DNA from: Chloroflexota bacterium
GTDB lineage: Bacteria > Chloroflexota > FW602-bin22 > JACPRP01
Reading direction: 5' to 3'
Assembly (NCBI GenBank): GCA_016210495.1
Contig: JACQUC010000194.1
Coordinates: 1-6,830, forward strand
Length of the DNA stretch: 6,830 nucleotides
The notes beneath the pieces are model-generated. The model made no database searches. It had not been told where the DNA came from and saw only the letters and a list, made by a program, of their open reading frames with translations. How positions within the stretch are numbered: the first letter of the stretch is position 1; every line of letters begins with the position of its first letter. This document shows positions 1-5,700 of the stretch, piece by piece. The translations under genes and the position numbers were made by a program.

Positions 1-17
1 GTCCTTCTCCGAAGGAC
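1..17. repeat. Perfect 7-bp inverted repeat (hairpin)
   Basis: GTCCTTC (1-7) and GAAGGAC (11-17) are exact reverse complements around a 3-nt loop, TCC. The hairpin lies 42 bases downstream of the xdhC stop codon, within the second intergenic repeat unit. The stem is moderately GC-rich. The bases that would form a T-tract on the minus strand lie outside the window, so a terminator role is possible but unproven. Confidence 0.55.
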
Positions 18-58
18 TCACAATGACACCCTTCGCTTCTGCTCTGAGTGACCATTAC
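1..58 (-). repeat. Degenerate intergenic repeat units downstream of xdhC
   Basis: Between the xdhC stop and the window edge the minus strand reads two similar units head to tail. The first (52 to 29) begins GTCACTCAGAG and ends GCGAAGGG. The second (28 to 1) begins TGTCATTGTGAG and ends in CCTTCGGAGAAGGAC. Both have the form GTCAyT..GAG followed by a GAAG-containing tail, and they resemble the TGTCATTCTGAG...GAAG intergenic repeats that I recall from Chloroflexota and some other bacteria (from memory, not searched). The second unit is cut by the window edge. It may serve as a 3' end for the xdhC transcript, but no T-tract is visible. Confidence 0.45.
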
Positions 59-1252
59 TCAGTCGAGGTCGGCGCCCTGCGCCAGCAACCGAAGGTACTT
101 GTCGCGGGTAGCATCGGAAAGAGAAGGAGCTTTCCCGCCCCGCATCACCCTGACAACCTCGGCGACGATGCTCAGGGCGATCTCGGCTGGCGTCTCGGCA
201 GCAAGATCCACCCCTATCGGGGAGTACACTCTACCCAGCTTCTCCAGGGGCATGCCCTCCTCGTGAAGGAGCTTGAAGACGGCCCACACGCGCCTGCGGC
301 TGCCGATCATCCCGATGTAGGCGGCCGGGGAATCGACAACCCGTCTCAAACAGACCACGTCGTGCTGATGGCCTCTCGTTATGAGCACTACGTAGGTATC
401 GGCCGTGATGGGGAAGCTCCCCATCGCAGATTCGAAGTCGGACACGATCACTTCGTCGGCCGTTGGAAAACGATCCTTGTTGGCAAATGATGCGCGGTCG
501 TCGACGACCACCACGTCGAAATCCAGCAGTTTTCCCATTTGCGCCAGAGGGAGGGCGATGTGGCCGGCCCCGGCGATGAGCAGTGTGGGAAGCGGCTTGA
601 AGGGCTCGACGAAGACCTCGAGATCGCGAAGCTCCTCGCCGGGTTGTTCAGCGCCCAGCGCCGGAGGTTTGACGACTCCTGGTTCTCCGGTTCTGATCGT
701 CTTCAAGGCGTTGTCGACGACAAAGTCGTCCAGCGCGACCGAACCCAGGCTGCCGAGTCTTGCGCCATCGCCGAAGACGACCATCCTGTTGCCGTCCCCA
801 AGGCCACCCTTAGAGGCGACGATGGTGGCAAGCACCGCCGGTCTTCGGGCGTTGCCAGCGTCCACGATAGCTTGTGCCGCTTCGAGTGGAGACGGCGTGT
901 GGGCCGCGGTCGCGACTCCGCGTTCAGCTTCGATCTTGGCTGGTCGCCAGGGCTCGACGAACACGTCCATAATGCCGCCGCACACTCCGTCGGAGTGCAG
1001 GCTGATCTCCTGGGTCAGGTTCACTTCGACGACGCGGGGCTTCCCTGAATGAATGACCTCGACCGCCGTGCGCCAGACCTCGGCCTCCCCACAGCCACCG
1101 CCGACGGTGCCGATGATGGCACCGGTCGCTCGAACAACCATCTTCGCCCCCGTCTCTCGCGGCGTCGAGCCTCGCGTGCGGATCACGGTAGCTACAGCTA
1201 TATCTTCTCCTGCGGCAAGCAGTGTCGCAATCTGTTCAAAGATCTCCTTCAT
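59..1252 (-). CDS. XdhC/CoxI family molybdenum-hydroxylase maturation protein
   Basis: This 397-residue cytosolic protein belongs to the XdhC/CoxI family, whose members bind molybdenum cofactor, help sulfurate it and deliver it to xanthine dehydrogenase or CO dehydrogenase-type enzymes. The N-terminal XdhC_CoxI domain (about 1-102) has GSTPRETGAKMVV (28-40), GTVGGGCGEAEV (48-59, Cys54) and VCGG (90-93, Cys91); these two cysteines are conserved in the family. The C-terminal Rossmann-type XdhC_C domain (about 221-375) has LLIAGAGHIALPLA, VVVVDDR, ITRGHQHD and YIGMIGSRRR. Residues 123-220 look like a second, degenerate copy of the N-domain, which makes the protein longer than the shorter ~270-residue members. 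The ATG at 1252 is supported by GGGGGAGG four bases upstream. No hydroxylase subunit gene is visible, so the client enzyme is unknown. Family assignment is strong; the substrate is not inferable. Confidence 0.93.
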   Translation of the reverse strand: MKEIFEQIATLLAAGEDIAVATVIRTRGSTPRETGAKMVVRATGAIIGTVGGGCGEAEVWRTAVEVIHSGKPRVVEVNLTQEISLHSDGVCGGIMDVFVEPWRPAKIEAERGVATAAHTPSPLEAAQAIVDAGNARRPAVLATIVASKGGLGDGNRMVVFGDGARLGSLGSVALDDFVVDNALKTIRTGEPGVVKPPALGAEQPGEELRDLEVFVEPFKPLPTLLIAGAGHIALPLAQMGKLLDFDVVVVDDRASFANKDRFPTADEVIVSDFESAMGSFPITADTYVVLITRGHQHDVVCLRRVVDSPAAYIGMIGSRRRVWAVFKLLHEEGMPLEKLGRVYSPIGVDLAAETPAEIALSIVAEVVRVMRGGKAPSLSDATRDKYLRLLAQGADLD

Positions 1253-1256
1253 CCAA

Positions 1257-1264
1257 CCTCCCCC
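1257..1264 (-). promoter_or_regulatory. Ribosome binding site of xdhC
   Basis: The minus strand reads GGGGGAGG, ending four bases before the ATG at 1252. This fixes the chosen start. The spacing is a little short but within the working range. Confidence 0.7.
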
Positions 1265-1349
1265 GGTGGCGCCTTGTGAACCTTCCGGACACCTTGTACT
1301 GAGTCATAGGCTACGTGGCACATCGGCCAGCCTCGATCACATCGAACCC

Positions 1350-1358
1350 ATTATATCA
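1350..1358 (-). promoter_or_regulatory. Extended -10 promoter for xdhC
   Basis: The minus strand reads TGATATAAT, a perfect TATAAT with the upstream TGn of an extended -10 element. No good TTGACA-like -35 is seen at 16-18 bases upstream, which is common for extended -10 promoters. Transcription would start near 1343 and give a leader of about 90 bases before the xdhC ATG. I see no riboswitch in that leader. Confidence 0.6.
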
Positions 1359-1414
1359 GACATGTTCAGTCAGGACTAGTTTTGGGGTACTGTACGAACT
1401 GTCGCAGGAACGTA

Positions 1415-1439
1415 GGGGCGGACGTCCGCTGTCCGCCCC
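1415..1439. repeat. REP-like hairpin, 9-bp perfect stem
   Basis: GGGGCGGAC (1415-1423) pairs exactly with GTCCGCCCC (1431-1439) around a 7-nt loop. An alternative 12-base perfect palindrome, GCGGACGTCCGC (1418-1429), overlaps it. The flank CGTA before GGGGCGG makes it look like the GTAGGGGCGG...CCGCCCC dispersed repeats of some Chloroflexota and other genomes (recalled, not searched). It lies upstream of both flanking genes, so it is not their terminator. Confidence 0.6.
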
Positions 1440-1453
1440 GGGGTGGGGTGGGG
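1440..1453 (+). other. G-run cluster, candidate G-quadruplex
   Basis: The plus strand reads GGGGTGGGGTGGGG, three four-G tracts with single-T loops. A fourth GGGG is available at 1415-1418 (in the stem of the adjacent hairpin) or at 1384-1387. A four-tract quadruplex would thus compete with or loop out the hairpin. It sits about 70 bases upstream of the dehydrogenase -10 element. Folding is inferred, not shown. Confidence 0.35.
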
Positions 1454-1521
1454 CTCACGCATTTCTGCAATCTAGCGTACCCGACCAGTTTTGAAGAGCA
1501 CCGACGGCCAACGCAAGTTTA

Positions 1522-1530
1522 TGTTATACT
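1522..1530 (+). promoter_or_regulatory. Extended -10 promoter for acyl-CoA dehydrogenase
   Basis: TGTTATACT is an extended -10 element (TGn plus TATACT, one mismatch to consensus). The sequence 17 bases upstream has no recognisable -35. A TTGAAG at 1491-1496 is too far away, with a 28-base spacer. The predicted start is near 1537, giving a leader of about 40 bases to the ATG at 1578. Confidence 0.6.
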
Positions 1531-1564
1531 AGCGTTCCGGAAGTCGAAACACACCATTTCCACT

Positions 1565-1571
1565 AGGGGAG
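1565..1571 (+). promoter_or_regulatory. Ribosome binding site of acyl-CoA dehydrogenase
   Basis: AGGGGAG lies six bases before the ATG at 1578. It supports that start, as does the protein beginning MDLELSEEQ, typical of the family's N-terminus. Confidence 0.75.
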
Positions 1572-1577
1572 TTTCCG

Positions 1578-2726
1578 ATGGATCTTGAGCTGAGCGAGGA
1601 GCAGAAAGCCATCCGCCTGAGGGTGCGGGAGCTGATGGAAAAAGAGTTCGCCCCATTGGCGGAGGAGATCGACGAAACACAAACCTATCCCCAGGCACTG
1701 CGCGATCTGCTTGCCGAGCACGAGCTCTTCGGCGTCCCGTTGCCTCAGGAATACGGAGGACTCGATGCCTCACTGCTGACGATGTCGATCGTGATGGAAG
1801 AGGTTGCCCGCGTCTGCGCCACCACGTCGATGGTCTTGGGCGCGCAGTACCTCGGCTCGACGCCGTTGCTCGTAGCGGGCAGCCAAGAGCAGAAGGACAG
1901 ATACTTCTCGGATATTGCCGCGGGAAGGAGCTACGTCTCGTTCTCTCTGACCGAGCCGAACGCCGGGTCTGATGCAGCGGGCATCGAGACGAGGGCCACG
2001 CGGGAGGGGAACGAATACGTTCTGAACGGGATCAAGTGCTTTTGCACCGGCGGTGACGTGGCCCAGGTGTACTGTGTTTTTGCCAAGACGACGAATCGGG
2101 AGACCGACAAGGAGGACGTGACGGCATTCGTCGTCGAGCGGCCTACGCCGGGGTTCTCGGTGGGCAAGATCGAGCAGAAGATGGGCATCAGAGCATCCGG
2201 CACGGCCGAGCTCATCCTCGACAACGTCCGCTTGCCCCTCGCGAACCGCATTGGCAGGGAAGGCGGGGGCTTCAAGATCGCCATGCAGACGCTGGAGCGG
2301 ACACGACCGACGACGGGCGCGCAAGCCGTCGGCGTAGCACAGGGCGCGCTGGACGCCGCCGTGGCCTTCACCGCCGGCGAGATGAAGTCGGGCAGACTAT
2401 CAGGAGCCAGGCAAGACATACAATTCCTGCTGGCCGACATGGAGGCAGAGGTGCAGGCCGCGCGGTGGCTGGTCTACGTGGCTTCGGCCAAAGTCGACGC
2501 GGGCGCTCCCGACAAGGCGATCTTCTCCGCTTCTTCCAAGCTGATCGCCACCGAAATGGCGATCAGGGTGATCGCCAACGCAGCGCAGATACTTTGCGGC
2601 CACGGGAACCTTCGCAATCATCCGGTCGAGCGTATGATGAGAGACGCCAAGATCTTCAAGATCGTCGAAGGCACCAACGAGATCCAGCGCCTGGTCATCG
2701 CCCGCGAGCTGTTGGGGCGCTGGTAG
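1578..2726 (+). CDS. Acyl-CoA dehydrogenase family flavoprotein
   Basis: This 382-residue protein has the full family length. Such enzymes use FAD to oxidise acyl-CoA to the 2-enoyl-CoA, usually passing electrons to ETF, in fatty-acid or branched-chain amino-acid breakdown. The N-terminal helical domain is about 1-118. The middle beta-domain has SLTEPNAGSDAAG (123-135), close to the first family signature but with Ser in place of Gly/Ala/Cys. The C-terminal helical domain is about 232-382. Glu364 in IVEGTNEIQR matches the catalytic base of the short/medium-chain type. The second signature is odd: QILCGHGN replaces the usual QxxGGxGY-type loop, so Cys340 stands for Gly and Asn344 for an aromatic residue. 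Chain-length specificity cannot be read. It appears monocistronic, with its own promoter and ribosome site. Its last 109 bases are overlapped on the other strand by the RHS frame, and recognisable RHS sequence starts just after its TAG. Confidence 0.95.
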   Translation: MDLELSEEQKAIRLRVRELMEKEFAPLAEEIDETQTYPQALRDLLAEHELFGVPLPQEYGGLDASLLTMSIVMEEVARVCATTSMVLGAQYLGSTPLLVAGSQEQKDRYFSDIAAGRSYVSFSLTEPNAGSDAAGIETRATREGNEYVLNGIKCFCTGGDVAQVYCVFAKTTNRETDKEDVTAFVVERPTPGFSVGKIEQKMGIRASGTAELILDNVRLPLANRIGREGGGFKIAMQTLERTRPTTGAQAVGVAQGALDAAVAFTAGEMKSGRLSGARQDIQFLLADMEAEVQAARWLVYVASAKVDAGAPDKAIFSASSKLIATEMAIRVIANAAQILCGHGNLRNHPVERMMRDAKIFKIVEGTNEIQRLVIARELLGRW

Positions 2727-2728
2727 GC
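2618..2728 (-). other. Non-RHS tail of the frame: antisense of acyl-CoA dehydrogenase 3' end
   Basis: The last 36 codons (AYQRPNSSR onward) read the complement of the dehydrogenase codons for its C-terminal region, including its catalytic Glu364. They therefore have no RHS or toxin ancestry. RHS sequence stops at codon P1357 (2729-2731) and the dehydrogenase TAG is at 2724-2726, so the junction is 2-4 bases wide. There is no intergenic spacer or terminator between the two convergent genes. Confidence 0.85.
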
Positions 2729-5700
2729 TGGCACCACCGTATCCGCCTGCGTAAACCGCCCCAGGACTGGATCGTACGGCCTAGACGCATACCAGTACAA
2801 CCCCGTCGCCATATCCAGCGTCTGCCCCGTGAACCGCTTATCCGTCGGCGTGTTCGTCCCGCCAAGGCGCGTCGCCCCGTAAGCGTGATACCGAATATCG
2901 TCCAACAGATTCCCTTGCACGCCTACCGTCCTCAGCGTACTGCCCAGGTGATCGGGACAGACATAGTACAGTGCGCCTCCCCGCCAGAGCGCGATCAGCC
3001 GGCTCATCCCCTTGGCCCCATAGCAATACTTGGTCACGTCGTCCACAACAACCCGCCCTGTCCCCACGTTCCGCTCGTAATGCGGCCCCACGTAATGTAC
3101 CGTCCCATAGTTGTCTACCCGCTTCACCCGCTTGCCATCCCCATCGTATGAAAACCGCGCGACGTACTGGCCGCCCCCGGAATCGCTCGATACCTTGACC
3201 ACCCGGTTCTCCGCATCGTACTTCAGATACTGGCCGGTGCCTCTACGGATCATGTTCCCGTTGGCATCGTAATCGTACGTCTGAGCGCCATCGTTCGTCA
3301 CCGCGTGCGCCTTGGTCCCATAGGCATAGCTCAGGCCGTTCTTGTTCATAATGTTCCCGACCTGATCATACGCGAGCGTCTCTTGATCCGCCCCACCCGT
3401 GATCTTTCTCTTCAGCAGCCGGTCCAGGTGATCGTACTCGTAGCTGAAGTCCGTTCCAATACTGTCGATGATCCGCGTCACATTCCCGCCCGGGTCGTAG
3501 CCGTGCTGCAGCCTCAGCAGCTCGGTTCCCTTTTCCAGCCGGATGTCCCACAGCGCACCGTACGGAAACGAACCGAAGTCCAGCACGTAGTAGCGGTATC
3601 GCAGGAACATATCCGCCACGGCGTTGGACAACCTGACCTGCGTCGGCTGGCTGAGCGCGTTGTATACCAGGTCGGCGGCAACGCTGCCTACCAACGACCC
3701 CGAGACACCTGCCAACAGCAATTGGGCGTTGTAGGTGTAGGTGACGACCTCCGTATCGGGATAGGTCATCGTCACTACCCGATCCATCGCGTCGTACAGC
3801 CACTCGGTCTTGTAGTATTGCCCGTCGATCCAGCGCTCCTCGGTTATGATACGACCCCTGATGTCGTATGTCCAGCGCACTCGGCCCGATACGTCCCACA
3901 TCTCGGTCCGCCGGCCGATGGGATAGCCTCGGTTGATGTCATCCGAGTAGTTATCGTAGCGATACACTGCCCTCGCCTTGCGGCCGTTCTGGCCGGCCCA
4001 CCCGCTGTTCTCGAACGAGGTGAGCCAGGCCCGCAGGTCGCCCGGGTCCCGCAGGCTGATCACACGGGTGCCCGCCGCGATGGCTCCCGCGCTGAAGGGC
4101 GGTACGTTCCCCATTGACGCTGCATCCCACAGTCCCTGGATGGCCTGCTCCCGCATCTCCGTCAGGTGCACCGCCCGCACCTTCACCCCTGTCCCCGCCA
4201 CTATGGCCGCATCGCTCCAGTTGAAGGGGTAAGGGACAGCCACCCCTGCTGCCAGCCGGTCGGCGTCCACCGCCCCGCGCAGCTCCATCAGGTCGTACAC
4301 CCCCGGCGACTGGCTGGTCGTCACGGGATCGTCTACCCAGCCCAGCGCGTACTGCTTCCGCGTCGGGCGGTGCAACACGTCGTACACGAAGCCGATCACC
4401 TGCCCCTTGGCGTCGGTCTGCTGGATTATGCTGCCCGGCGCGTCGTAGACGTAGCTCCACGTGCCCATGTCCGGGTCCGTCATCTGCTTCTTCCGCCCCA
4501 GCTCGTCGAAGAGGATCGTCGTCTGGTTGTTCAGCGCATCCCTCACCGACACCAGGTTGTCCAGCACGTCGTAACCGTAGCTGGTCGCCGCGTACTCGAC
4601 GAACGAGGGATCCGTTCCCGTGTACTCCCGCACCACTAGCAGCCGCCCTAGCGAATCCGGCTCGTACCGCCTGGCGTGGTCGTTCTGGTCCACCGTCGCC
4701 CACGCCAGGTTGGTGGGATCGTACCGCACCTCCGTCGTCTGCCCGTCCGGCAGCGTGGTGACGCGCGGGCGCCCCAGGGCATCGTAGGTGTGATCCATCC
4801 CCTGGTAGCCGGCGACCCGCGTGAACCACGCATTCCAGTCGCTCAGCCTGAACCCGCCGCCAGCGGCGATGAAATGCGGCTCCGACGCCCGGCGCTTCAA
4901 GCCACGATTGTTGTAGTAGGTGTTCACACAGATGTGGCCGGAGACGGCCTCCCCGTAGCGCTGGATCTCGCGTCCCAGCCCGTCGTGGAAGCTCCTGACA
5001 ACATGGTATTCCGTGCTGGGCCCGCCGCTGGCCACCTTGCGCGAGTGGGTCTCTATCTCCAGCGGATTCCCGTCCCAGTAGATAAACTCCTGCGTCGCCC
5101 TGTCGTACCTGCCCGTCGACGAGTTGTAGGCCGCGCTGTCCGGCGGCTTCGCCACCGCCCGCGTCCTGCCAAACACGTCGTAGGCGTACCCGCTCACCCC
5201 TCCGTTGGGATCGGTGATGCTCGTCGGCTTGCCCCACTTCGCGTCGAAGACGTAGGTCGTTCTCTGCGCCAGCGCATTGTCGACGTACTTGGGGAAAGCG
5301 TTGAAAACCTCGTCGTAGGTGGTCAGGATGGACACGGTGCTCGTGCCCCACAACGTGTCCGTGCCCCAGCCGCGCGCCACCTTCTCTTCGATCCTGTTGC
5401 CATAATCGTCGTAGCTGTAGAACGTATCGAAGAACCTGCTGCTCGCGCCCTCCACTTCCCAGCGCCGCACCGCCCGCAGGTTGCCGGGCGGAACCGGCGC
5501 GTAGCCGGGCGACCCTGGCCCGGGATTGCTCGGCGGCAGATAGGGGTTGCCGTCGTAGTAATAGTGCGTCGTCGACCGCATCACCCCCTCTGTCGTCCCG
5601 TCCCAGGCGTGCATGGCTACTGCGGCCGGCCTGTCCGCCATCCACGCCGCCGTGTTGGCCACGAAGCTCTGCCATCTGCGCCGGTACCAGTTGGCGTCGC

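Larger units (their letters stand above)
1253..1577. other. Divergent intergenic region between xdhC and acyl-CoA dehydrogenase
   Basis: These 325 bases separate two divergently transcribed genes. They contain an outward-facing extended -10 element on each side (minus at 1350-1358, plus at 1522-1530). Between these lie a 9-bp-stem hairpin (1415-1439) and a run of three GGGG tracts (1440-1453). A GTAC-T-GTAC motif (1387-1395) lies between the minus promoter and the hairpin and could be a small operator, though the evidence is weak. No convincing gene is present here. Confidence 0.6.

Noticed and set aside
1..17. The hairpin as a rho-independent terminator for xdhC
   Set aside because: The bases after the stem on the minus strand are outside the window, so the T-tract needed for the call cannot be seen. 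It also belongs to a repeat-like unit.
1415..1439. The 9-bp hairpin as a terminator
   Set aside because: It lies upstream of both flanking genes and is not followed by a T-run on either strand.
1491..1496. TTGAAG as the -35 box of the dehydrogenase promoter
   Set aside because: The spacer to TATACT at 1525 is 28 bases, far from the usual 16-18.
1382..1588. A small plus-strand frame (TTG start) reading GYCTNCRRNV, like a zinc-ribbon start, with AGGA six bases upstream
   Set aside because: After one CxxC the frame runs straight through the hairpin, the G-run cluster and the dehydrogenase promoter, and overlaps the dehydrogenase start. No complete zinc-binding pair or other domain follows, so it is most likely chance.
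2618..2728. The divergent 36-residue C-terminus of the RHS frame as a new toxin tip
   Set aside because: It is exactly the antisense of the dehydrogenase C-terminal codons, the RHS core break precedes the self-cleavage motif, and no immunity gene follows.
3080..5437. The regularly spaced gtcgta-like motifs on the plus strand as a CRISPR or DNA repeat array
   Set aside because: They are the reverse complement of repeated TACGAC (Tyr-Asp) codons in the YD repeats. They lack conserved long repeats or spacers of even length.
3951..5675. A 574-codon minus-strand open frame inside the RHS gene in a different frame
   Set aside because: It is an arginine/glycine/alanine-rich shadow caused by the GC-rich codons of the RHS frame, with no recognisable domain. 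The RHS frame in the same DNA is clearly the coding one.
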